Shown: positions 15,959 to 22,355 of the stretch, piece after piece
Position numbering within the stretch: position 1 is the stretch's first letter
Layout of the letters: each line of letters starts with the position of its first letter
Origin: CAYZJV01 sp964616275
GTDB lineage: Bacteria; Spirochaetota; Spirochaetia; Sphaerochaetales; Sphaerochaetaceae
Assembly (NCBI GenBank): GCA_964616275.1
Contig: CAZTUL010000037.1
Coordinates: 1 to 22,355 of the forward strand
Length of the DNA: 22,355 bases
Direction of reading: 5' to 3'
Translations under genes and position numbers: made by a program
The notes under the pieces: model-generated
The model's database searches: none
What the model saw: the letters and a program-made list of their open reading frames with translations, nothing else
What the model was told of the DNA's origin: nothing

Positions 15959-16894
15959 CTACTCCAAGGTAATTGATTTACTGCTATCCAGTTTTGTTTG
16001 AATGAGGGTCATGATGAAAATAATGACAAAGAGTATTATTGAAGCACTGCACGCTCTTCCCATTCTTCCACTTGTGAAAGCAGTATCGTATATGTAGTTG
16101 ACCATCAATGCAGTTGAATACAGAGGACCGCCCTTGGGAGTCATAACATTGACTTCGGCAAAAACTTTAAATGTATTGATGATACCAATCATGAGTACGA
16201 AAGAGATAATTGGCCTAAGCAAAGGCAATTTTATTTTGAAAAGGATTTGATAAGGCTTGGCTCCATCTACTTGTGCTGCTTCTATATACGAATTGGGAAT
16301 ATTCTGCAATCCAGCAAGAAATAATACTGTGTTGTACCCCAAACCTTTCCAAATTGAAAAAATAATGATGGAAAGCAATGCACTATTCTCATGATACAAC
16401 CATTGAGAAGTTGGCAATCCCAATGTAGTTAATATCTGATTGAATGGACCAATACCAGGGTCATAAAACCAAATCCAAATAAGACTGGAGGCTACTACAG
16501 GAACAACGACCGGTGCAAAATACGCTGATCGTAAGTATTTTTTAAAAGGAATGCGAGAATCCAACATGATTGCAATAGCCAACGCAAGAGAGGTGTCAAG
16601 CACAAGCTTCAAGAAAGCAAATGTAAATGTATTTCGAAGTGCTTTATAAAAGCGATCATCAGTAAAAATATAATGATAATTGTCTATACCATTATAAGGA
16701 CGGAGCCCTGTAGTCAAATTATAATTTGTAAAGCCATATACAACCACCTGAACCGCTGGGGTAAGAAACAAGAGAATAATAGCAATCAAGGATGGGAGCA
16801 ATAACACAGCTGCTGCTTTGATTTGGGCTGTCTCATAGCTCTTCCCCATAACGATTGTTCTATGGATATGTGAAACATTTGAAACCTTTCTCAT
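15959..16894 (-). CDS. ABC transporter permease, UgpA/MalF type
   Basis: A 311-residue inner-membrane permease. After a 27-residue cytoplasmic lead the first segment is AAAVLLLPSLIAIILLFL; then follow a periplasmic part and further membrane segments, with the EAA loop YIEAAQVDGAKPYQILFKIKLP. The region NVMTPKGGPLYSTALMVNYIYDTAF is the conserved stretch before the last segment of UgpA-type subunits. The ATG at 16894 overlaps the stop of the NAD-kinase-fold gene by 4 bases and is preceded by AAAGGAGAAG. The coupling places transport directly with the kinase-fold and dehydrogenase genes in one message. Confidence 0.93.
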   Translation of the reverse strand: MRKVSNVSHIHRTIVMGKSYETAQIKAAAVLLLPSLIAIILLFLTPAVQVVVYGFTNYNLTTGLRPYNGIDNYHYIFTDDRFYKALRNTFTFAFLKLVLDTSLALAIAIMLDSRIPFKKYLRSAYFAPVVVPVVASSLIWIWFYDPGIGPFNQILTTLGLPTSQWLYHENSALLSIIIFSIWKGLGYNTVLFLAGLQNIPNSYIEAAQVDGAKPYQILFKIKLPLLRPIISFVLMIGIINTFKVFAEVNVMTPKGGPLYSTALMVNYIYDTAFTSGRMGRACSASIILFVIIFIMTLIQTKLDSSKSITLE

Positions 16895-17877
16895 GAGACT
16901 TCTCCTTTCCTACTTTGCTTCAGTGCCCGAACAATGCCCGGCCTTAATCGAAAACATACTGTCCCATTCCTGAGAAAAGGATTCCCATCAATAACGATAT
17001 GTGCATCTTTTCCGAGCCCGTCAAGGACCACATCAGAAGATGAAGAGAAGACGAGGTGTTGTATCGCTGTGAGATTGGAACTATCCCAAGCATCAGGGCT
17101 GCAATTGACCATATTTCTTGTTGATAAACCTACTGCCGCCAAATTGCATGCCTCTCGGCCTAGACACAACCCGCCAAAAATGGCTCTGCCATACAGTTTG
17201 TCGAATTGCAACGTAGTAACTACAATTTGCGCAATTGATAGTTCAGGGAATAATTGTTTCTCTATTCCATTCAATCGCAATGAAAACCTATCTGTAACAA
17301 TCTGTGTTCCTACAGTAATCGATTTCCGCTCCCCATTTTTTACCAATGCTTCAACAGATAGGTTGCAACACTTATTATCTTCAGTTCCCAGGAAGGTGTT
17401 TCCAATAATTACATCATTGAAGCCTACACCGAGATACCCACTCTCATCCGATACCTCTATCCCATTTATCTCAACAACTTCGAGATCTGCCAAGGAAAGA
17501 CTAGAAAGCTCCTTCTGTGAAAAAGAAACTATCGGTCCAACATTTGCAGTCCCTGCGGCAATACCAAGAAGGATTACGTGTCCAGCAACTTGGGATACGG
17601 TTGAAGCGATGTATGAAGCTAGCCCATCCCCTCCCACACTTACGAGATATTGAGGATTTTCATCTAGAAGAGCCTGTACCATGTTAGCAATTCGCTGTTT
17701 ATAATCTGGCTCATACACAAGCTCAAGGACTTTTGCTCCTTCAATGTAGGCATGACCATAACCTTTACAAATTATAAAATTTGCATCTGGAAATATGCCT
17801 TTGATCTTCTTACCAGTATCAGCGAGTTGGGTACTAGGCAGATGTGATGTTTCGTTGAAGACTACGGCAACGTTCAT
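16891..17877 (-). CDS. NAD-kinase-fold protein (ATP-NAD/AcoX kinase family), unknown substrate
   Basis: A 328-residue cytoplasmic protein with the NAD kinase / diacylglycerol kinase-type fold. The nucleotide loop GGDG is at 82-85 (LVSVGGDGLASYIAS), followed by GIAAGTANVGPIV (105-117), equivalent to the Gly-Thr-Asn loop of the family. The second half (from about 120) is a beta sandwich resembling the NAD kinase C-terminal domain, with HIVIDGNPF near the end in place of its usual DG turn. It is divergent from housekeeping NAD kinase and looks closer to AcoX-like members found in catabolic operons. AAAGGA precedes the ATG at 17877, 5 bases after the zinc dehydrogenase stop. Its position between a dehydrogenase and the transporter suggests it phosphorylates the substrate or product of that dehydrogenase, or supplies NADP to it. 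Both are inference. Confidence 0.8.
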   Translation of the reverse strand: MNVAVVFNETSHLPSTQLADTGKKIKGIFPDANFIICKGYGHAYIEGAKVLELVYEPDYKQRIANMVQALLDENPQYLVSVGGDGLASYIASTVSQVAGHVILLGIAAGTANVGPIVSFSQKELSSLSLADLEVVEINGIEVSDESGYLGVGFNDVIIGNTFLGTEDNKCCNLSVEALVKNGERKSITVGTQIVTDRFSLRLNGIEKQLFPELSIAQIVVTTLQFDKLYGRAIFGGLCLGREACNLAAVGLSTRNMVNCSPDAWDSSNLTAIQHLVFSSSSDVVLDGLGKDAHIVIDGNPFLRNGTVCFRLRPGIVRALKQSRKGEVS

Positions 17878-17882
17878 TGATA

Positions 17883-18860
17883 CTATCCTTTTGGTTGCAA
17901 TACAATTTTAAAGGCTTTTCCTTCCGAGAGAAGGTTAAAAGCGGAAAGACCATCATCAAGAGCCATGTAATTGGTTATCAATTTCGAGTAATGTTTCGGA
18001 TTATGCTCAATCATCGAGAAAGCACTTTTGAAATGCTCAAGCGCAAAACCACTACACCCTGCAACAGAAACCTCCCGGTAATGAATGGCATAAGCGTCAG
18101 CATCAAATGTATCTTCTTTTTTCAAACCACTAAATGCCAGTACGGTACCTCCATCAGCGATACGATGGACGGCATCGGCAATAAGATCTGCTTTATTGAC
18201 ACACACTATTACTTGATTATACAGAGAGGGGTCAGATTCTTTGGGATCAATACAATCAATATCCCAGCTCTTGATAACCTGTCTACGATATGTATTTGGT
18301 TCCACGACTGTGACAGGTACGCCGATATCTTGAAAATACAAAGCAAAGAGGATACCCATCGGCCCACCACCCACAACCAAAGCATTCGACCATGCCCTGA
18401 GATGCAGATGAGCTATTCCATTCAAAACGCAAGCAAGAGGCTCCACGAGAGTAAAAATCCTCTCATCTATTCCATCTGGTAAACGAATAATTCCGTCTTG
18501 ATAATCCTCTGGAATAGCTACATATTCACAGAAAGCACCTGATGACACAAAATGCTTTTTCTTACACATTTGGGGTAATTCTGTTTTACAAGCCTGGCAT
18601 TCACCACATTCATAATAGGGAGCTACTACGACATTGTTACCGATGGCAAACGGAGATGACTCAGGAACCTTTGTTAGAGTTCCGACAAACTCATGGCCAA
18701 GAATCGTAGGAGGCTTGAAAAAATGGTGCCCCACCTTGAATGTCTTGAGATCGGTACCGCAAATGCCACACCCTTTGACTTCAACTACATACGCATCATC
18801 AGGGGCTTCTACTTCCTGGATCTCCAACTTTCCAATATCCGTATACATTAGTGCCTTCAT
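17883..18860 (-). CDS. Zinc-dependent medium-chain alcohol/polyol dehydrogenase
   Basis: A 325-residue cytoplasmic NAD(P)-dependent dehydrogenase of the sorbitol/threonine dehydrogenase group. Catalytic-zinc residues are Cys31 (GCGICGTD), His56-Glu57 (LGHEF) and Glu140 (LVEPLACVLNG); the structural zinc site is complete, with Cys85, Cys88, Cys91 and Cys99. The Rossmann turn is VVGGGPMG (162-169). The start at 18860 (MKALMYTDIG) has GGAG 8 bases upstream and lies 4 bases after the regulator stop; an in-frame ATG at 18884 is inside the regulator gene and adds no conserved residues. It probably oxidises a secondary alcohol of an imported polyol or sugar to a ketose, ahead of the kinase-fold protein and the aldolase. 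Confidence 0.94.
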   Translation of the reverse strand: MKALMYTDIGKLEIQEVEAPDDAYVVEVKGCGICGTDLKTFKVGHHFFKPPTILGHEFVGTLTKVPESSPFAIGNNVVVAPYYECGECQACKTELPQMCKKKHFVSSGAFCEYVAIPEDYQDGIIRLPDGIDERIFTLVEPLACVLNGIAHLHLRAWSNALVVGGGPMGILFALYFQDIGVPVTVVEPNTYRRQVIKSWDIDCIDPKESDPSLYNQVIVCVNKADLIADAVHRIADGGTVLAFSGLKKEDTFDADAYAIHYREVSVAGCSGFALEHFKSAFSMIEHNPKHYSKLITNYMALDDGLSAFNLLSEGKAFKIVLQPKG

Positions 18861-18864
18861 TTCT

Positions 18865-19854
18865 CTACTCCAGTATGGTTTCAAGTTCGTGTGCTGTTTT
18901 TGAATCGGTTACCAGACAATCAAAGAGCTGTAATTTTGCTGCAGTTCTAATTGCTGGAATTTTTAACGTTCCTCCACAAAGACAAATTATCTGTTTTGAA
19001 CATTTTAAAGATTCCACAGGTATTCCAAGATAAATAACATTAGTAACATCCGGCATATTTCTCGTTATCAAACTGTCTTCCTGGGTAGCTTCTCCAATAA
19101 TACCGTCGTCATTGAAAAACCTTCCAAGAATATCTCCCTTTACTTTTTGGGTCTGCAACTCTTCGAGAGCTTCTATCGAGTAGTCTGCCACGGGAAAACT
19201 AGGGGTTCCCCCAAATGCTCCTAATCCTATCACTGCGATATCAAGTTTCTCCCATCGATCTTGAATAGCTTTCATCTGAGGATCACGCTTAAAGAAATCT
19301 TTGATTTTAAAATCTGTAACAAATGCTGGAATATTGAAAAACAACGCATTCCCTTGCAATTTTTCTGCCATACGATCAGCAATAATATTTACTTGGTAAT
19401 GAGGTTCTGTTCTTCCTGCACTGCCGACAAGTGGAACAACGGTAACTCCTTTCAGTGATGAACATGCAGTCATCGAAAGCACTGTTTGATGAACAGTAAC
19501 ACCCCAGCCGACACCGATAGCCATATCATTTTCTAGTATTTGTGAAAGATACTCTCCTGCTCGTTCAGCAATTGCTTGTACTCGTGTTTTCTGATCGCTT
19601 ATATCAGGAGCTGCAATCTGTCCAATTACCACACGCTTAAGACCAAGCTTTTCTGCTAGACGAATTTCAATAGTGGAACATCCCGCCGGAGGAATAATTT
19701 GTATATTGACTATCCCAAGATGCTCAGCTTTCGCAAGTGCGCGAGAAATCATAGGACGAGAAATGTGCAGCATCCCTGCTATTTCCTGTTGATTTCTCCC
19801 ATGCTCATAATAGAGTGATGCAATCTTGTAAAGCAGTTCTCGGTCTTCCAACAT
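18865..19854 (-). CDS. SorC/DeoR-type sugar-binding transcriptional regulator
   Basis: A 329-residue cytoplasmic regulator of the SorC family. The N-terminus has a helix-turn-helix, NQQEIAGMLHISRPMISRAL (21-40), and the rest from about residue 57 is the SorC sugar-phosphate-binding domain (GWGVTVHQTVL, PLVGSAGRTEPHYQVNIIADRMAE, GLGAFGG, CLCGG motifs). SorC members such as CggR and B. subtilis DeoR respond to phosphorylated sugars. I use ATG 19854, one base after the aldolase stop and with AGGGGA upstream; the upstream in-frame start at 19953 would overlap the aldolase. Placed second in the operon behind a promoter that carries DeoR-like operator elements, it probably represses its own unit and is released by a sugar phosphate, perhaps the aldolase substrate. 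Confidence 0.92.
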   Translation of the reverse strand: MLEDRELLYKIASLYYEHGRNQQEIAGMLHISRPMISRALAKAEHLGIVNIQIIPPAGCSTIEIRLAEKLGLKRVVIGQIAAPDISDQKTRVQAIAERAGEYLSQILENDMAIGVGWGVTVHQTVLSMTACSSLKGVTVVPLVGSAGRTEPHYQVNIIADRMAEKLQGNALFFNIPAFVTDFKIKDFFKRDPQMKAIQDRWEKLDIAVIGLGAFGGTPSFPVADYSIEALEELQTQKVKGDILGRFFNDDGIIGEATQEDSLITRNMPDVTNVIYLGIPVESLKCSKQIICLCGGTLKIPAIRTAAKLQLFDCLVTDSKTAHELETILE

Positions 19855-19855
19855 A

Positions 19856-20590
19856 CTATCCCCTGAGCACCTTACTGAGCGAGGCAACCATTGTATCAGG
19901 CTCAGGACTTTGGAATATGTTCCTTCCAAAAGCAAACCCAACCGCACCTGCATCTACAACAGTCTGTGCAATATCGATGATATTTGCCTCTTTTGGGCCT
20001 CCTGCCAAGACAATGGGTACAGGACAACCTTCTACAACTGATGAAAAATCCTCACAGTAAAATGCTTTAATAAAATCGGCCCCTATCTCTACCGCAATAC
20101 GCACACCGTTGCGAATGAAATTGGAGTCATTATTCTTTGTAAAATCAGCGTTTAATACCTCGACCATGACTGGGATAGAATACTGATGAAACGCATCAAT
20201 AGCTTGTGCTACATCTGTCATTGACTGCTTATCGTGTGCACCACCAAGCACCAGCATAATCAGTACGGCATCACAACCAAGCGCCAACGCTTGTTTAGGA
20301 GAAACCATAATACTATGATGATCATCAAACCCAGTACCCAACATCGATCCACCCAGGGAAGACCGTAATACAATTTTCTTCTTTGCAACCAATGCAGGAT
20401 CAAGAATAGAAACAATTCCAGGATTTAGGATATATCCATCAATATCAGTAGCAAGGATTCGTTTTATCGACTCAATTGGGTCTACCAACCCAGGCATGAC
20501 CCCATAGATTTGTGAATGATCAAAAGCTGCCAAGAACAGCTTCCCATCATGATTCATGAGTGTACTTTTATTTCTATCCAATCCGTTCAT
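19856..20590 (-). CDS. Class I (Schiff-base) aldolase, FbaB/LsrF/DeoC-like
   Basis: A 244-residue cytoplasmic TIM-barrel aldolase of the DhnA/FbaB/LsrF family. Lys175 in GADFIKAFY is the likely Schiff-base lysine; Asp24 in AAFDHSQ is the conserved acid/base Asp; the phosphate-binding loops are AGGPK (196-200) and FGRNIFQ (221-227). These indicate a phosphorylated keto substrate cleaved to a three-carbon fragment, or a related acyl transfer as in LsrF. AGAGGAAGG precedes the ATG at 20590. It is the first gene of the right unit, directly behind the TGAACAAA-rich promoter. With the zinc dehydrogenase and kinase-fold protein it would complete an oxidise-phosphorylate-cleave route, which is inference. 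Confidence 0.9.
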   Translation of the reverse strand: MNGLDRNKSTLMNHDGKLFLAAFDHSQIYGVMPGLVDPIESIKRILATDIDGYILNPGIVSILDPALVAKKKIVLRSSLGGSMLGTGFDDHHSIMVSPKQALALGCDAVLIMLVLGGAHDKQSMTDVAQAIDAFHQYSIPVMVEVLNADFTKNNDSNFIRNGVRIAVEIGADFIKAFYCEDFSSVVEGCPVPIVLAGGPKEANIIDIAQTVVDAGAVGFAFGRNIFQSPEPDTMVASLSKVLRG

Positions 20591-20603
20591 TCTTACCTTC
20601 CTC

Positions 20604-20617
20604 TGAAATTTTGTTCA
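20604..20617. promoter_or_regulatory. DeoR/SorC-like operator element in the aldolase leader
   Basis: The minus-strand sequence TGAACAAAATTTCA lies about 15-25 bases inside the predicted transcript, before the aldolase ribosome site. From memory it matches the core of the operator reported for B. subtilis DeoR, a SorC-family protein. Its arms pair over the outer four bases. Confidence 0.5.
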
Positions 20618-20636
20618 TACTATCAATTACAAATCT

Positions 20637-20666
20637 ATCATAATTACACTGATTTTGTTCTGTCAA
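20637..20666 (-). promoter_or_regulatory. Sigma70-like promoter of the aldolase-SorC operon
   Basis: On the minus strand a perfect -35 TTGACA (20666-20661) is followed after 18 bases by TATGAT (20642-20637), a 5-of-6 match to the -10 box. Transcription should start near 20630, giving a leader of about 40 bases before the aldolase ATG. A TTTGTTC element (20654-20660) falls between the two boxes, and further copies lie on both sides. Confidence 0.75.
20654..20660. promoter_or_regulatory. TTTGTTC half-site between -35 and -10
   Basis: A single TTTGTTC (GAACAAA on the minus strand) lies in the promoter spacer. A protein bound here would hide the -10 and -35 boxes. It is 21 bases from the next copy, about two helical turns. 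Confidence 0.45.
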
Positions 20667-20668
20667 CA

Positions 20669-20682
20669 AGAATCTTTGTTCA
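20669..20682. promoter_or_regulatory. DeoR/SorC-like operator element just upstream of -35
   Basis: The minus-strand sequence TGAACAAAGATTCT shares its first eight bases with the leader element at 20604-20617. It ends 2 bases before the -35 box and is 30 bases from the upstream palindrome. Confidence 0.5.
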
Positions 20683-20698
20683 TCCCATCCTGCTAATC

Positions 20699-20712
20699 TG
20701 AACATTTGTTCA
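20699..20712. promoter_or_regulatory. Perfect palindromic operator upstream of the aldolase promoter
   Basis: TGAACATTTGTTCA has perfect 6-base arms around a 2-base centre. It is the most symmetrical of the four related elements and is centred near -75. The SorC-type regulator encoded downstream is the natural candidate to bind it and the other copies as a tetramer. Confidence 0.6.
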
Positions 20713-21129
20713 TTTCTATAGCCGTAGCGATATGTCTACCCTAGTAGCCAGCTTTCACGTAATCAAAGCCAGATACACATGGAAATAATTATTATTTTAC
20801 CGATTACCTTTTACCAAAGGCTCTTCAATAGAATTGGCTTTAGTTCTGTGAACTATGCAATTTGGAAATTTCATACCAACAATTACAACCAATGGTGGCA
20901 TAAGGCACGTATGCCAAAAAGCCGTCCCTCAAGACCCTTTGAACTATCTGATTGAATCATGCAATTGCCCTAAACAGGGTTGAGGATTACTCGTAAGAAA
21001 AGAGGAAATTCCATTGGCATTGGATAGGTGCTGCCACGTCTTCCCTTATGCCTATTATAAAGAAGCAAGTTGTGTGACAACGGCCTATAGCCCGCATACG
21101 AAGCAACTGACATCATTCCCTACACAAAC
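20713..21129. other. Intergenic stretch without a convincing gene
   Basis: About 417 bases lie between the operator cluster and the terminator of the glycoside hydrolase gene. I find no gene with a ribosome site and recognisable product. A plus-strand frame from an ATG at 20855 runs 42 codons, meets one TGA, and continues open towards 21300, which could be a decayed gene but matches nothing I recognise. A small inverted repeat, TGGCATA / TATGCCA, is at 20896-20916. No tRNA, integrase or insertion-sequence end is visible. Confidence 0.6.
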
Positions 21130-21169
21130 ATTGAGGCCAGAAAGTCTATCTATACTCTCTGGCCTCAAT
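21130..21169 (-). terminator. Hairpin terminator after the glycoside hydrolase gene
   Basis: Perfect 12-base arms ATTGAGGCCAGA (21130-21141) and TCTGGCCTCAAT (21158-21169) with a 16-base loop, starting 20 bases after the stop of the glycoside hydrolase. On the minus strand the stem is followed by GTTTGTG, only moderately T-rich. It separates the hydrolase from the sugar operon; being symmetrical, it could also act on plus-strand transcripts. Confidence 0.75.
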
Positions 21170-21189
21170 ACTTGGATTAGGGTATGGCG

Positions 21190-22355
21190 TTACACGCGAC
21201 GCTCATTGATCAGGCGGATCCTCTCAGGGTCGACCTTGTGCTTTCGCTTGATGTCGAGTAGCCCATTGATCTCTTGCTGGACATCAGTGACCTGGGTATA
21301 GCAGAAGCCCACTACATCAGGAAGGTCTTGGATTGCCTTGGTAGCTTTATCAAAACGTTCAATAAATACCTCTTCATCCTTTACCTTGTTGCCATAGCCC
21401 CAACCATCTTGTCCATCTGCAAAGGCAATCCCACCATATTCACTGATAAGAATTGGTTGTCCTTTGTACTGGTATCCTGCAGCAAACGCCTTCTTGTGGG
21501 TGTTGTGCGATATCTCATTGTCAAGGATTTTCTCCAACTGGTCAGAATATCTGGTCTTGAGAACCTCACCCCGTTCCTCATAGTCATGCAGGGTTATGAT
21601 GTCACTGATCGTATGCTCCCAACCATCATTGACAATGACCGGTCTCGTCTGGTCAATACTCTTTGTCAGATGGTAGACCATTTCACTGAACTGTTGCTCT
21701 TCCCTTCTCGTCTTGATCATCGGAACACCCCAGCTCTCGTTGATCGCTGTCCAGGTTATGATGCTGGGGTGGTTGTAGAACTGATTGAGAATCTCCAGCC
21801 ACTCAGCGGTGAAGTTTGCAACCATGGCATCCCCAAAACGATACGGGGAAGGCGCTTCACACCATACCAACAAACCCTTTAGGTCACAGTAGTGGTAGAA
21901 TCGCTGGTCCTCAACCTTCTGGTGAACTCTCACCCCATTATAGCCAAGTGCGAGAATCTTATCGATATCCTCCAGCATGGCCTCTTCGCTGGGACAGGTG
22001 AGATGACTCTCATCCCAGTACGCTTGATCCAGTATGAGCCGCTGATAGAGCTCTGTCCCATTCAGGAGAATCCGTTGACCCTCGATGCGGATCTCCCGCA
22101 TCCCAAAGTAGGAATCCACTACATCAACACAGTCATCGCCTACCAAGACTGAGTAGCGGATGGTATAGAGATTTGGATGCTGGGGACTCCATGTCTTCAT
22201 ACCCCACTCGGAAACATCGGTATTGTAGATGGAGTAGGTGGTATCCACCTTCCCCATCTTGTCCACCGACTGCAAGGCATCGACTACAAGGATATCGTCA
22301 AAGAGAATCTCCACACGAAGCTTGGCATCTGGAACGTTGGTTTCGACATCAGCCT
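21190..22355 (-). CDS. Glycoside hydrolase family 2, N-terminus cut by window edge
   Basis: The C-terminal 387 residues of a family-2 glycoside hydrolase (beta-galactosidase / beta-glucuronidase / beta-mannosidase group), which removes a terminal beta-linked sugar. The frame is open to the right edge, so the sugar-binding domain is missing. The visible part includes the end of the immunoglobulin-like domain (YFGMREIRIEGQRILLNGTEL, the classical junction) and the TIM barrel, with the acid/base Glu in WTAINESWG and the nucleophile Glu in ILISEYGG. The stop is followed by a hairpin. Sampled stretches are more GC-rich than the operon to the left, so this gene may belong to a different genomic segment. 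The exact sugar cannot be decided without the N-terminal part. Confidence 0.92.
   Translation of the reverse strand, partial: ADVETNVPDAKLRVEILFDDILVVDALQSVDKMGKVDTTYSIYNTDVSEWGMKTWSPQHPNLYTIRYSVLVGDDCVDVVDSYFGMREIRIEGQRILLNGTELYQRLILDQAYWDESHLTCPSEEAMLEDIDKILALGYNGVRVHQKVEDQRFYHYCDLKGLLVWCEAPSPYRFGDAMVANFTAEWLEILNQFYNHPSIITWTAINESWGVPMIKTRREEQQFSEMVYHLTKSIDQTRPVIVNDGWEHTISDIITLHDYEERGEVLKTRYSDQLEKILDNEISHNTHKKAFAAGYQYKGQPILISEYGGIAFADGQDGWGYGNKVKDEEVFIERFDKATKAIQDLPDVVGFCYTQVTDVQQEINGLLDIKRKHKVDPERIRLINERRV

Noticed and set aside
16934..17653. A 239-codon open frame on the plus strand opposite the NAD-kinase-fold gene
   Set aside because: It lies wholly antisense to a gene with clear motifs, has no ribosome site, and its product resembles no family; a shadow frame.
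17877..18482. A 201-codon plus-strand frame opposite the zinc dehydrogenase
   Set aside because: The minus-strand product has complete zinc-binding and Rossmann motifs; the plus frame is low-information.
20896..20916. Inverted repeat TGGCATA / TATGCCA followed by a short A-run on the plus strand
   Set aside because: The stem is only 7 bases, no gene ends nearby, and the tail is A rather than T on that strand; not a convincing terminator.
20855..21301. Possible decayed plus-strand gene in the intergenic gap
   Set aside because: It has a single internal stop and a long open remainder, but no ribosome site and no family I recognise, so I do not list it as a gene or pseudogene.
21274..21882. 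A 202-codon plus-strand frame opposite the glycoside hydrolase
   Set aside because: The minus strand carries intact family-2 catalytic motifs over the same bases; the plus frame has no recognisable domain.
1..22355. CRISPR arrays, tRNA or rRNA genes, insertion sequences, riboswitches
   Set aside because: No spaced direct repeats, tRNA cloverleaf pattern, transposase motif or long structured leader was seen; gaps are too short or lack the signals.

Overview
The window reads as a carbohydrate-utilisation region from a bacterium with many ABC sugar transporters. Every credible gene lies on the minus strand, so transcription runs from high to low coordinates. The style (family-1 solute-binding proteins with short signal peptides ending in 'FAAGSKE' or 'FAQGSAE', transporters without their own ATPase, strong AAGGAGG ribosome sites, modest GC) resembles free-living or gut spirochaetes of the Sphaerochaeta type. 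That assignment is inference from style, not from a marker gene.

Layout in transcription order. (1) 22355-21190: the C-terminal part of a family-2 glycoside hydrolase, ending at a hairpin terminator (21169-21130). (2) 21129-20713: about 400 bases with no convincing gene, at a visible change in base composition. (3) A sigma70-like promoter (20666-20637) embedded in four copies of a TGAACAAA-type element, which resembles the operator of SorC-family DeoR. (4) A tightly packed unit: LsrF/FbaB-type aldolase, SorC/DeoR-type regulator, zinc alcohol dehydrogenase, NAD-kinase-fold protein, two ABC permeases, solute-binding protein, sugar-phosphate isomerase/epimerase-type TIM barrel, ADP-ribosylglycohydrolase (ARH)-family enzyme, MFS transporter, iron-type alcohol dehydrogenase and M20 peptidase. 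Many joints are 4-base ATGA overlaps or gaps under 20 bases. (5) A 140-base gap with a second promoter candidate and a palindromic operator. (6) A second unit: a LacI regulator fused to a PfkB sugar kinase, a second solute-binding protein, two permeases, a 713-residue ARH enzyme with two C-terminal beta-sandwich domains, and a PfkB kinase that runs off the left edge.

How the genes may work together (inference): each unit imports a small glycoside or polyol through an ABC importer that borrows an ATPase from elsewhere. Inside the cell an ARH-fold enzyme may hydrolyse a glycosidic bond. The sugar is then phosphorylated (PfkB kinases in the left unit, possibly the NAD-kinase-fold protein in the right) and isomerised, oxidised or cleaved (TIM barrel, dehydrogenases, aldolase). 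Each unit carries its own regulator. The most unusual items are the LacI-PfkB fusion with an altered GAGD motif and its own operator palindrome, the ARH/beta-sandwich fusion, the use of two different ARH enzymes in two adjacent sugar units, the NAD-kinase-fold protein in a sugar operon, and hairpins placed just after both solute-binding-protein genes.
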